Of a stretch of DNA of 64,000 bases, positions 16,775 through 25,179 are shown one piece after another; positions within the stretch are counted from its first letter, which is position 1, and each line of letters begins with the position of its first letter. Origin of the DNA: Microbacterium ureisolvens (GTDB taxonomy: Bacteria > Actinomycetota > Actinomycetes > Actinomycetales > Microbacteriaceae); the NCBI RefSeq assembly GCF_019511645.1, contig NZ_JAEUAX010000009.1:62001-126000 (forward strand), in the 5' to 3' direction. The position numbers were made by a program, and so were the translations under genes. The notes under the pieces are model-generated. The model was not told the origin of the DNA and made no database searches. It was given only the letters and a program-made list of their open reading frames with translations.

Positions 16775-17331
16775 GCCGCGAAGAGCGCACGGGCTCGGCG
16801 CGCGAGTGCGGGCCGCTGGGACCGATCGGCACGGGCGAGCTCGGTCGCCAGCATCCCGGTCGCGAGGGTCACATCTTCGGTCTCGATGTGCGATCCGATG
16901 CGCCCGGCGGCCCGGTCACGCGCGACCAGACGCTCCACGAGCGCCTGGAATCGCGCGCCGAGCGACGCGACCCGGCGGTCGGAGAGATCTGCGGTGATCA
17001 GCTCGATGAACGCCGTCGACACGACCGCTTGATCCACCACACGATCGAGCAGATTGTCGATCGTGCGGTCGGGCGGCGCCATGTACTCCTCGAGATCGCG
17101 CACGTTGTCTTCGAAGACGGCGACGGCGAGGGCGGTGCGGTCGGGGAAATGACGGTACAGGCTTCCTTGCCCGACGCCGGCGCGCTTGGCGACGGCGCTG
17201 AAGGGGGCCTGGAGCCCGCCTTCGGCGTAGACCTCGCGGGCAGCGGCGATCAACGCCTTGCGGTTGTCGGCGGCTGCGGCGGGGCCTCGGTTCCGGCGAG
17301 GAAGCGCACGGGGGGATGCGGTGCTCGGCAC
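16756..17331 (-). CDS. TetR-family transcriptional regulator
   Basis: 191-residue TetR protein. Residues 22-66 are the HTH (AAAREVYAEGGLQAPFSAVAKRAGVGQGSLYRHF). The C-domain is a standard ligand/dimer helix bundle. The GTG start follows TAGGCT (17338-17343) by 6 bases, so it is leaderless. A perfect operator palindrome lies just upstream, implying self-repression. No obvious divergent target: the next gene upstream, the permease at 17456-19015, ends facing it. The regulated gene may be distant, or only itself. Confidence 0.85.
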   Translation of the reverse strand: MPSTASPRALPRRNRGPAAAADNRKALIAAAREVYAEGGLQAPFSAVAKRAGVGQGSLYRHFPDRTALAVAVFEDNVRDLEEYMAPPDRTIDNLLDRVVDQAVVSTAFIELITADLSDRRVASLGARFQALVERLVARDRAAGRIGSHIETEDVTLATGMLATELARADRSQRPALARRARALFAAAFAPR

Positions 17332-17344
17332 GGCTGTAGCCTAG

Positions 17345-17366
17345 TACCGGACAGAGGTGTCCGGTA
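17345..17366. promoter_or_regulatory. TetR operator
   Basis: Perfect inverted repeat TACCGGACA-GAGG-TGTCCGGTA. It sits immediately upstream of the -10 (TAGGCT) of the tetR gene, where a bound dimer would block RNA polymerase. Confidence 0.75.
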
Positions 17367-17455
17367 AGATCGCCCCGAAGGGCCGCCGTGTCGTCGCGCT
17401 CACCGCCGATGTCGACGACGACATGATGCCATGGCGAGTCGCCGAATCTTCGGCG

Positions 17456-19015
17456 TCAGAACGGCCAGACGAGCGGGACGTACCAGACCGCCATCACGAG
17501 GAAGAACAGCACGAGCGGCAGGCCGAGCTTCCAGTAGTCACCGAAGCGGTACCCGGCCGGCTCCATCACCATGAGGTTCGCGGGTGTCGCGATGGGCGTG
17601 AGGAAGGCTGCCGCACCCGCGACGGTGAGCGCCATCATGAAGGGCTGCACCGACAGCTCGAGCGACTGCGCGACCGAGATCGCGATGGGCGCGACGATGA
17701 GCACCGTCGCCGTGTTGCTGATCAGCTGTCCGAGCACCACCGTCAGCCCGCACAGGGCGAGCAGGGCGACGTGGGGCCCCGCGTCGCCGAGGACCGCCAG
17801 CATCCCGTTCGCCACGAGGTCCGCCGTGCCGGTGCTGATGAACGCCGTCGACAGCGGGATCATGCCGGCGATGAGCACGACGGTCGTCCATGAGATCGAG
17901 TGGTACGCCTGCGTCACGGTGACCGTGCGGGTGAGCACGAGTGCGCAGGCAGCAAGCAGCGCGGCCACCGCGGGCGGGACCAGTCCCGTCGCGAGCAGCA
18001 GGATCATCGCGAGCAGGATGCCGATCGCACGCTTCGCCCCCTTGCCGAGCGGGACCGACCGCCGCAGCCGCGCGGGATCGTCGACGACGAGCACCCCCGG
18101 GTCGCTCGTACGGCGCGAGAGGTCGTCCCACGCGCCCTGCAGCAGCAGCGCATCACCGGCCTGGACGACGAACTCCGTGCCTCTCATCGGCTCGTCGCCC
18201 CGCCGCGCGGCGAGCACCACGAGGTCGCCGTCGGGCGTGGTCATGCCGGCGCACACGTGCTTGCCGATGAGGGGCGACCGCGGCGCCACGACCACCTCGG
18301 TGACGCCGGTCTCAGGCCCGAGGAGCACGCCGGTATCGAGGGTGAGCGAATACTGCTGGCGCAGCAGGCGCGCGTGCCGCACGAGGTCGAGCGGCATGAG
18401 GGCGCCCTTGCGCTCGGGGACCAGACCGCCGCCGGCGATGAGGATCGCGACGGTTCCGAGGAGGACGGGGATGCCGACCAGCGCGAACTCGAAGAACCCG
18501 AACTCCCGCCCGCCTGCCGAGGCGGCGAACTCGGAGACGATGATGTTGACCGGGGTGCCGGTGAGCAGCAGGAGCGAGCCCGCGGACGCCGCGAACGCGA
18601 GGGGCATGAGGAGCTTCGACGAGCCGATGCCCGCGCGGGCGGCGACGACCACCACGAGCGGCAGGAGCGCCGCGACCGCGCCGTTGATGCTGATGAGGGC
18701 CGTCAGCACGGCGACGAGGAGCGAGATCACGACGAGGAGAGTGGTGCGCTTCGTCCCGGCGCGGCCGATCACCTTCTGACCGGCCCACGCGGTGACACCC
18801 GTGGCGTCGAGCGCCTCGCTCACCACGAACAGCGCGGCGATGAACAGCACCGTCGGGTCGCCGAAGCCGGCCAGCGCCTCCGGCAGCGTCAGCACGCCCG
18901 TGAAGAAGAGGGCCAGCGCGACACCGATCGCCACCACGCCGATCGGCATGCGGTTGCTCACGAACGCGACCACCGCGAGCAACAGGATGACGAGCGTTGC
19001 GGTGACGGGGTCCAC
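17456..19015 (-). CDS. SLC13-family permease with RCK_C (TrkA-C) domain
   Basis: Membrane anion transporter of 519 residues in the SLC13/DASS (citrate-sulfate) superfamily. About 11-12 hydrophobic helices occur in two halves, with the re-entrant SINGAVAALLPLVVVV and LLTGTPVNIIVSE motifs in the first half and SNTATVLIVAPIA with ATPANLMVM in the second. Between the halves, about residues 215-290, is a cytosolic RCK_C-like domain (VAPRSPLIGKHV, DALLLQGAW). Likely substrate is sulfate or a dicarboxylate. The GTG at 19013-19015 follows TACGCT by 6 bases, so it is probably leaderless; a longer upstream frame is rejected on that basis. Confidence 0.85.
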   Translation of the reverse strand: MDPVTATLVILLLAVVAFVSNRMPIGVVAIGVALALFFTGVLTLPEALAGFGDPTVLFIAALFVVSEALDATGVTAWAGQKVIGRAGTKRTTLLVVISLLVAVLTALISINGAVAALLPLVVVVAARAGIGSSKLLMPLAFAASAGSLLLLTGTPVNIIVSEFAASAGGREFGFFEFALVGIPVLLGTVAILIAGGGLVPERKGALMPLDLVRHARLLRQQYSLTLDTGVLLGPETGVTEVVVAPRSPLIGKHVCAGMTTPDGDLVVLAARRGDEPMRGTEFVVQAGDALLLQGAWDDLSRRTSDPGVLVVDDPARLRRSVPLGKGAKRAIGILLAMILLLATGLVPPAVAALLAACALVLTRTVTVTQAYHSISWTTVVLIAGMIPLSTAFISTGTADLVANGMLAVLGDAGPHVALLALCGLTVVLGQLISNTATVLIVAPIAISVAQSLELSVQPFMMALTVAGAAAFLTPIATPANLMVMEPAGYRFGDYWKLGLPLVLFFLVMAVWYVPLVWPF

Positions 19016-19055
19016 GGCCCCAGCGTAGCCACCGCCCTCCCGACGGGTTCGGACC

Positions 19056-21113
19056 TCAGCCGCGGAGGGTCGCGAGGCCCGCGACATCGTAGGCGAGTTC
19101 CACCGCCTCGAAGATCGCGGCGTCGATCGTGCGGGGGGCGAAGGCGTCGCCGATCACGACGACACGGGCAGGCACGGATGCTGCCGCCGCAGCATCCGTG
19201 TCCAGCCCGGGAACACCGATCGACGCCCGCGGCTCGATCGCGACGACGGCGTCCACCCCGCGGATCGCGTCAACGGCCCCGGTCAGCGCATCGCGGATCG
19301 TGACCGCGCCCGGCTCGATGCGCTCGACGCGGCGGGCGACGCTCCGCCGGAAGCCGCCGTGCGCGCCGAGCCGATCGAGCAGGAGCGGGCGGTCGTACCC
19401 GGCGCCGATGTGCGGGAAGACGGTCTCGAACGGGGTGATCAGCTCGAGCTTGTCGACCTGCTCGAGCAGGGTGAGCACGATGCCGGCCGCGTACGCCGTG
19501 CCGTCGGCATCCACCACCGCGATCCTCCGGCCGAGCGGAGCCCCCGAGACGGCTGCGAATGCGTCGACCGTGCCCTCGGCCGGGAACCCGCCGGCGTAGG
19601 CCCCGCCGAGCGCGAGCGAGGTCGTGGCCGGCGCGGCGGCTCCGGTCGCCACGACGACGCCGTCCGGCCCGAGTCCGCGCACCGCCTCCGCCGTCGCCGC
19701 GACGCCGAGCCGCACATCGACGCCGACCGCCGCGAGGTCGCGTTCGAGGTCGTCGACGAGCAGCCCCACGCTCTCCCGGCCGGGCACGCGGCGGGCGAGG
19801 CGCAGCTGTCCACCGAGCTCGCCGGTCCGCTCCAGCAGCGTGACCGCGTGCCCGTCGGAGGCCAGCTCGACGGCCGCACGCATGCCCGCCGGGCCGCCCC
19901 CCACGACCACCCACCGCCGCGACGACGCCGCTCGCGGACGCCCGCCGCGTTCGAGCTCTCGGCCGGCGAGCGGGTTCACGGTGCACGACATCGCGAGTCC
20001 TCGGCTGCCGCGGCCGAGGCATCCCTGATTCAGCCGGATGCAATGACGGATGCCGCGCTCCCCCGTGTCGACGGGTGCGACCCCGAGCAGCTTGCGCCCG
20101 AGATCGGGGTCGGCGATCTGCGCGCGGGTGAGCGCGACCATGTCCGCGACGCCGGAGCCGACCACCTCCTCGGCCTCCTCGACCGCGCGGGCCGCGCCGA
20201 CGCCGAACACCGGCACGTCGGGGTTCGCGGCCTTGATGGCGGCGACGTCGTCGCGCAGCCAGGCGTAGGGCATCGGTGACGACGGGAAGACGTAGTGCAC
20301 GTTGTGGTAGCCGCCGGCGGCGAGGTCGAGGAAGTCGATGCGCGCCTCCTGCCGCAGGCGCGCGATGACCTCGCGCATCCCTGCGCCGTCGATCCCGTCG
20401 GGGTGGAACTCGTTCGCCACGATGCGGATGCCCACGGTGAAGTCGTCGCCCACCCGCTCGCGCACCGCGCGCAGCACCTCGCGAGGGAACCGCGTGCGGC
20501 CCTCGAGGCCGGCGGCGTCCTCGCCGGCGCCGTATTCATCGGTGCGGGCGTTGTAGAGCGGCGAGAGGAACTGATGCAGCAGGTAGCCGTGCGCCATGTG
20601 GATCTCGACGCCGTCGAAGCCGCCGTCGCGGGCGCGCTCGGCCGACAGCGCCCACCCCTCGACGAACGACGCGATGTCAGCACGATCCATCTCGCGGGTC
20701 GCGTGTCCGGTCGACGGCGAGATCGACCGGGACGGCGCGTACACCGCCCGCGGCCCGTCAGGCCCATCGGGCTGCGCCTGCGCGCCGTGGTGGTTGAGCT
20801 GCACGAAGATCTTCGCGCCCGCCTCGTGCACGGCATCGGTCATCCGTTTCGAGGCGGCCACGCCCTCAGGGCGATACGCGTCCTCGAAACCCCGGATCGA
20901 GCCGGTCGGGTGCACGAAGTGGTTGCCGGCGACGAAGAGCCCGCATCCGCCGAGGGCGCGGCGCACGAAGTACGCCGTCTCCCGGTCGGACTCGACGCGG
21001 TCGGAGTACTGCTTGGAGTGCGCCGTCTGCATGATCCGGTTCGGCACCGTGACGGCGCCGATCCGAAGCGGCTGCGCGAGGACGGACGATCGGATGCCGG
21101 GGCTCGCGGTCAT
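19056..21113 (-). CDS. FadH/old-yellow-enzyme family FMN-FAD oxidoreductase
   Basis: 685-residue enzyme of the 2,4-dienoyl-CoA reductase/trimethylamine dehydrogenase type. Residues 10-345 are the FMN TIM barrel (LRIGAVTVPNRIMQTAHS, HMAHGYLLHQFLSPLYNARTD). Residues 355-380 are the Fe-S linker, and residues 400-680 an FAD/NAD domain (VVVGGGPAGMRAAVELA, a second site at RVVVIGDAFAP). In the Fe-S linker Cys358, Cys365 and Cys377 are kept, but the expected second cysteine is Leu361 (CIRLNQGC instead of CxxCNQxC), so the 4Fe-4S cluster may be altered or absent. TAGGCT lies 7 bases before the ATG, a leaderless layout. Substrate unknown. Confidence 0.88.
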   Translation of the reverse strand: MTASPGIRSSVLAQPLRIGAVTVPNRIMQTAHSKQYSDRVESDRETAYFVRRALGGCGLFVAGNHFVHPTGSIRGFEDAYRPEGVAASKRMTDAVHEAGAKIFVQLNHHGAQAQPDGPDGPRAVYAPSRSISPSTGHATREMDRADIASFVEGWALSAERARDGGFDGVEIHMAHGYLLHQFLSPLYNARTDEYGAGEDAAGLEGRTRFPREVLRAVRERVGDDFTVGIRIVANEFHPDGIDGAGMREVIARLRQEARIDFLDLAAGGYHNVHYVFPSSPMPYAWLRDDVAAIKAANPDVPVFGVGAARAVEEAEEVVGSGVADMVALTRAQIADPDLGRKLLGVAPVDTGERGIRHCIRLNQGCLGRGSRGLAMSCTVNPLAGRELERGGRPRAASSRRWVVVGGGPAGMRAAVELASDGHAVTLLERTGELGGQLRLARRVPGRESVGLLVDDLERDLAAVGVDVRLGVAATAEAVRGLGPDGVVVATGAAAPATTSLALGGAYAGGFPAEGTVDAFAAVSGAPLGRRIAVVDADGTAYAAGIVLTLLEQVDKLELITPFETVFPHIGAGYDRPLLLDRLGAHGGFRRSVARRVERIEPGAVTIRDALTGAVDAIRGVDAVVAIEPRASIGVPGLDTDAAAAASVPARVVVIGDAFAPRTIDAAIFEAVELAYDVAGLATLRG

Positions 21114-21138
21114 GCCCTCGAGCCTACGTCCGGTGGCG

Positions 21139-22299
21139 TCAGAGGCCGGAAAGAGCCTGGTCGAGATCCGCGAGGAGGTCGGCGGACGACTCGATGCCGA
21201 CCGAGAGGCGCACGACCTCCGGCGGAACGGCGAGCTCGGTGCCGCGCACGGAGGCGTGGGTCATCTCGTCGGGGTAGTTCATGAGCGACTCGACGCCGCC
21301 GAGGGACTCCGCCAGCTGGAACAGGCGCGTCGACTCCGCGAAGCGACGTGCGCACGCAGCATCCGCCAGCGCCACCGACACGATCCCGCCGAAGCGGCTC
21401 ATCTGCCGCGCGGCGAGCTCGTGCCCGGGGTGCCCAGCGAGCCCGGGGTAGTAGACCCGCGCCACCGAGCCGTGACCCGACAGGAACTCCGCGATCTCCT
21501 GCGCGTTCTCGCTGTGCCGCTGCATGCGCAGGGCCAGCGTCTTGATGCCGCGGGTCGTCAGCCACGCATCGAGCGGGCCCGACACGGCGCCGACCGCGAA
21601 CTGCAGGAACTTCACCTCGCCGTACAGGGTGTCGTCGTTGAGCACGAGCGCGCCGCCGACGACGTCGGAATGCCCGCCCAGGTACTTGGTCGTGGAGTGC
21701 ACCACGACGTCGGCGCCGAGCGCGAGCGGCTGCTGGAGCGCCGGCGACGCGAACGTGTTGTCGACGACGACGAGCGCACCGGCGTCGTGCCCCAGCTTCG
21801 CGAGGCCCGCGATGTCGGTGATCCGCAGCAGCGGATTGCTCGGCGTCTCGACCCACACGATGCGCGCCGGGCGTTCCTCGAGGGCTGCGCGCACCGCGCC
21901 GAGGTCGCTCATGTCGACGACCCGGATGCCGACGCCCCACGCGCCGAGCACCCGCGCGATGAGGCGGTACGTGCCGCCGTAGACGTCGTTGCCGAGAAGA
22001 ACCTCGTCGCCGGGCTTCAGCGCGGCGCGCAGCAGTGCGTCCTCGGCGGCGAGGCCGGAGGCGAACGACAGCGCGTGGGCACCACCCTCGAGCGCGGCCA
22101 GCTGCGTCTCGAGCGCGGTGCGCGTGGGATTTCCGCTGCGGCCGTACTCGTATCCCTGGCGCAGCCCGCCGATGCCGTCCTGCGCGTACGTCGTCGAGAA
22201 ATGCACCGGCGGGATCACGGCCCCCGTCGTCGGGTCGAAGGCCTGCCCGGCATGCACCGCGCGGGTCTCGAACCCGCGGTCGTTCGTGGACTCGGTCAT
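21139..22299 (-). CDS. metB: Cystathionine gamma-synthase/lyase
   Basis: PLP enzyme of the Cys/Met metabolism family, 386 residues, usual length. The PLP lysine is Lys205 in HSTTKYLGGH; YEYGRSGNPTR, FASGLAAEDALL and VVDNTFASP are family signatures. Its start overlaps the stop of the cystathionine beta-synthase gene by ATGA. That pairing suggests it runs as cystathionine gamma-lyase in reverse transsulfuration (cystathionine to cysteine), though the MetB synthase reaction from acylhomoserine cannot be excluded. Confidence 0.92.
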   Translation of the reverse strand: MTESTNDRGFETRAVHAGQAFDPTTGAVIPPVHFSTTYAQDGIGGLRQGYEYGRSGNPTRTALETQLAALEGGAHALSFASGLAAEDALLRAALKPGDEVLLGNDVYGGTYRLIARVLGAWGVGIRVVDMSDLGAVRAALEERPARIVWVETPSNPLLRITDIAGLAKLGHDAGALVVVDNTFASPALQQPLALGADVVVHSTTKYLGGHSDVVGGALVLNDDTLYGEVKFLQFAVGAVSGPLDAWLTTRGIKTLALRMQRHSENAQEIAEFLSGHGSVARVYYPGLAGHPGHELAARQMSRFGGIVSVALADAACARRFAESTRLFQLAESLGGVESLMNYPDEMTHASVRGTELAVPPEVVRLSVGIESSADLLADLDQALSGL

Positions 22300-23327
22300 T
22301 CGGGTGCTCCTTGGGTGGGGGTGACGGATGCCTCGGGCCCGCGATGTGCGCCGGGTGAGAGGTCGGATTCTCCGACCTCGAAGCCGTGGTCGCGCATCCA
22401 GCCGTCGTCGTAGAACCGGTCGAGGTAGCCGCGGCCGTGGTCGGGCAGCAGCACGACGACGACCGCATCGGCGGGGAGATCGCGCGCGGTGCGCAGCGCC
22501 GCTACCACCGCCATCCCGCTCGATCCGCCGACGAGGAGCCCCTCCTCGCGGGCGAGTCGGCGCGTCATCGCGAATGCCTCGGCGTCGGAGACGCGATGGA
22601 TCTCGTCGGGCACCGACGGGTCGTAGCTCTCGGGCCAGAAGTCGTCGCCGACGCCTTCGACGAGGTAGCCGTGCAGCGGCCCGCCGGAGTAGATCGACCC
22701 CTCCGGGTCGGCCCCGACGACCCGCACGGCGCCGCCCGACACCTCGTGGAGAAAGCGGCCGGTGCCGGTGATGGTGCCGCCGGTGCCGATGCCCGCGACG
22801 AAGTGGGTGACCCGCCCGTCGGTGTCGCGCCAGATCTCCGGCCCGGTCGTCTCGTAGTGGCTGAGGGGTCCGTTCGGGTTCGCGAACTGGTTCGGCTTGA
22901 ATGCTCCGGGGATCTCGCGCACGAGCCGGTCCGCCACACTGTAGTACGAGCGGGGATCCTCGGGCGGCACGCTCGTCTCGGTCACGACGACCTCGGCCCC
23001 GTAGGCCTTCAGCACGGCGACCTTGGCGCCGGCGAACTTGTCGGGCACGACGAAGATCATCCGGTAGCCGCGTTCGATGGCGACGAGGGCAAGGCCGACT
23101 CCGGTGTTCCCGCTCGTCGGCTCGATGATCGTGCCGCCCGGCAACAGCTGCCCGTCACGCTCGGCGGCGTCGATGATGCGGCGGGCGATACGGTCCTTGG
23201 CGGACCCGCCGGGGTTGAAGTACTCGACCTTCGCGAGCACCGTCGCGGCGATGCCGTCGGTGACACGGGTCAGCTGGACGAGGGGGGTGTCGCCGACGAG
23301 GTCGGCCACGCTCTGGGCGTAACGCAC
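22296..23327 (-). CDS. cbs: Cystathionine beta-synthase/cysteine synthase, lacking CBS domains
   Basis: PLP enzyme of the beta-substituting family, 343 residues. PLP lysine Lys44 in NPGGSAKDRIARRI; PTSGNTGVGLAL and GIGTGGTITGTGRFL bind substrate and phosphate. Actinobacterial Cbs usually carries two C-terminal CBS domains (about 450 residues); here the protein ends after the catalytic core with a short tail. The neighbour metB argues for Cbs, making cystathionine from serine and homocysteine. Start is GTG at 23325-23327 with AGGA upstream. First gene of a two-gene operon. Confidence 0.88.
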   Translation of the reverse strand: MRYAQSVADLVGDTPLVQLTRVTDGIAATVLAKVEYFNPGGSAKDRIARRIIDAAERDGQLLPGGTIIEPTSGNTGVGLALVAIERGYRMIFVVPDKFAGAKVAVLKAYGAEVVVTETSVPPEDPRSYYSVADRLVREIPGAFKPNQFANPNGPLSHYETTGPEIWRDTDGRVTHFVAGIGTGGTITGTGRFLHEVSGGAVRVVGADPEGSIYSGGPLHGYLVEGVGDDFWPESYDPSVPDEIHRVSDAEAFAMTRRLAREEGLLVGGSSGMAVVAALRTARDLPADAVVVVLLPDHGRGYLDRFYDDGWMRDHGFEVGESDLSPGAHRGPEASVTPTQGAPE

Positions 23328-23391
23328 GTTGTGTCCTGGTGTGTTGCCGCGCGGGTGCGCGGGAGGTTGTCGGGGTCGCGGGAGTGTGTGA

Positions 23392-23405
23392 GAAGCGAAC
23401 GCTTC
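23392..23405. promoter_or_regulatory. Short dyad upstream of cbs-metB
   Basis: GAAGCG-AA-CGCTTC, about 65 bases ahead of the cbs start, in the 160-base gap that must hold its promoter. Possible operator; only one copy seen and no clear -10/-35 beside it. Confidence 0.3.
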
Positions 23406-23461
23406 AACAACAGGGGCGACAACACCGACAGGTCAACACGACCGTCAGTCTATGTGCACGG

Positions 23462-23484
23462 GCGGCGCGGCGTCGAGGCGCCGC
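23462..23484 (-). terminator. Hairpin after the FMN reductase gene
   Basis: Stem GCGGCGC / GCGCCGC (7 bp) with a 9-nt loop, starting 4 bases past the stop of the leftward FMN reductase gene. No T-run. Confidence 0.4.
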
Positions 23485-23487
23485 GGA

Positions 23488-24105
23488 TCACCAGGTCGCG
23501 ACGTACTCCGATCGGCGAACCAGCGCGGCCTGCTCGACGAGCGGCAGCGAACGGTCGACGGCCTGCACGACGCGGCGTGCGACGTCGGGCGAGGTGAGTT
23601 CATAGTTCACGAAGTCGCTGTTCGACGCATAGACGCCGATGGGCAGCGTCAGCGCCTGGAAGAAGCCGAACAGCGGCCGCAGCTGGTGCTCGATGATGAG
23701 CGCGTGCCGCTCCCCGCCCCCGGTGGCAGCGAGGAGCACGGGCGTGCCGACAAGGTCGTACTGGCCGACGAAGTCGAACAGGTGCTTGAACAGCCCGGTG
23801 AACGACGCCCGGTACACCGGGCTGGCGACGACGAGAAGGTCCGCGGACTCGATCCCCTGCAGGGCGTTCTCGACCTCGGGGGCGACCTCTTCCCGGGTGA
23901 GCGCGCCCGCGAAGCCGGCGCCGAGCGTCGCGATCTCGATGAGCTGCGTCTCCGCCGGGATGCGCTCGGCCACACCGGCGAGGATCGTCCGCACCAGCGC
24001 GGTGGTCCGGCTCGGCTCGTGGAGCGAACCCGACACCCCTACGACGCGCAGTGGTCGGTCGGCGATGGTCTGGATGGCGGGGGCCTCCCGCAGCGCCTCC
24101 GTCAT
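23488..24105 (-). CDS. NADPH-dependent FMN reductase (SsuE/MsuE-like)
   Basis: Flavodoxin-fold reductase of 205 residues. VVGVSGSLHEPSRTTALVR is the FMN phosphate loop, and VVASPVYRASFTGLFKHLFDF with LAATGGGERHA are typical of SsuE/MsuE-like proteins that feed FMNH2 to sulfonate or sulfone monooxygenases. Its start overlaps the sulfurtransferase stop by ATGA. No two-component monooxygenase is in the window, so the partner would be elsewhere. The longer in-frame extension upstream is rejected because it would read through the sulfurtransferase gene. Confidence 0.87.
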   Translation of the reverse strand: MTEALREAPAIQTIADRPLRVVGVSGSLHEPSRTTALVRTILAGVAERIPAETQLIEIATLGAGFAGALTREEVAPEVENALQGIESADLLVVASPVYRASFTGLFKHLFDFVGQYDLVGTPVLLAATGGGERHALIIEHQLRPLFGFFQALTLPIGVYASNSDFVNYELTSPDVARRVVQAVDRSLPLVEQAALVRRSEYVATW

Positions 24106-24962
24106 ACCGGCACCACGTCCAGCGACGGCGCAGGGCCGACGGCGGCCAAGCGGCCGCGCGTACGCGACCACTGACTCCACGACCCCGGATAGACCACGAC
24201 CTCGATGCCGGCGAGCGCGCCCGCGAGCGCCGTGTGCGTCGCCGCGATGCCGGACCCGCAGTAGGCCGCCACCGAGACGCCGTCGACCACCCCCGCGGCG
24301 GCGAACTCGGCGCGGATCTCCTCGGGCGAGCGGAACTTGCCGGCGGTCAGGTGCACCGTCGTCGGGAGGTTCACCGCGCCGGGGATGTGCCCACCGACCG
24401 GATCGAGCGGCTCCGCGTCGCCGCGGTACCGCTCCGGCGCGCGCACGTCGAGCAGCAGGCCGTGGTCCGGCCACTCCTCCACGCCGTCGATGTCGGCGAC
24501 GCCCTCGGTGATCTCGTCGAGCACGACGTCGCCGGGCGGGCGGGGCAGCACGTCACCGGTGTCGAGCGGAAGTCGTTCGGCCAGCCAGCCCCGCAGACCG
24601 CCGTCGAGCACGCGCACATCGGCGAGCCCCGATCGCGTCAGCACCCACCATGCGCGGGCGGCGGCGACCGAGTGCACGTCGTCGTATGCCACGACGGTGT
24701 CGCCGTCGCGAATGCCCCACCGCCGAGCCGCAGCCTGGAGCTGCTCCCGCGGCGGCAGCGGGTGGCGCCCCTCCCGCGGGTCGCCGCGGCGCGCCAGTTC
24801 GTGGTCGAGGTCGACGTAGACCGCGCCCGGCAGGTGCCCGTCGAGGTATGCCGGCCGACCCTCGGGCTGGTCGAGCCGCCAGCGCACGTCGAGGATTCGC
24901 GGCGGGGTGCCGCTGCGGATGAGGTCGGCGAGCTCGGTCGGCGAGATGATCGGGGAAGGCAT
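24102..24962 (-). CDS. Two-domain sulfurtransferase (3-mercaptopyruvate/thiosulfate type)
   Basis: 286 residues with two rhodanese domains. The N-terminal one (ILDVRWRLDQPEGRPAYLDG, to about 135) is inactive. The C-terminal one holds the active Cys235 in AYCGSGIAATHTAL; the CGSG loop points to mercaptopyruvate rather than thiosulfate as donor. First gene of the pair with FMN reductase, in a local group of sulfur genes with cbs-metB. The ATG at 24960-24962 matches the family N-terminus PIISPTELADLI. Confidence 0.9.
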   Translation of the reverse strand: MPSPIISPTELADLIRSGTPPRILDVRWRLDQPEGRPAYLDGHLPGAVYVDLDHELARRGDPREGRHPLPPREQLQAAARRWGIRDGDTVVAYDDVHSVAAARAWWVLTRSGLADVRVLDGGLRGWLAERLPLDTGDVLPRPPGDVVLDEITEGVADIDGVEEWPDHGLLLDVRAPERYRGDAEPLDPVGGHIPGAVNLPTTVHLTAGKFRSPEEIRAEFAAAGVVDGVSVAAYCGSGIAATHTALAGALAGIEVVVYPGSWSQWSRTRGRLAAVGPAPSLDVVPV

Positions 24963-25027
24963 GCGGCCATGCTCGCCCGGTTGCGGAACACGCGGGTCGT
25001 CGTGACGACACACGCCGCGACACGGCG

Positions 25028-25113
25028 ACACGGAGCGTCACACGTGGTCACACGGAGTGTCACCGCGAAGCCGTCTCGGGCCGGGCGACGGTACGGCCGG
25101 TACGGAGTGTCTC
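25028..25113. repeat. ACGGAGYGTC repeats in the sulfurtransferase upstream gap
   Basis: ACACGGAGCGTCAC (25028-25041) recurs as ACACGGAGTGTCAC (25050-25063), period 22, and again as ACGGAGTGTCTC near 25102. The 217-base gap also holds GTGGTCACAC and other short CACACG copies. Spacing of about two helical turns suggests a binding region for a regulator of the leftward sulfur genes or the rightward lipoprotein. Confidence 0.45.
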
Positions 25114-25179
25114 GATCCGAATCCGGCTCGGGTCAGGCGCGGGGCCATACGATTCCGCCAGAACCGATGGAGGAAACGG

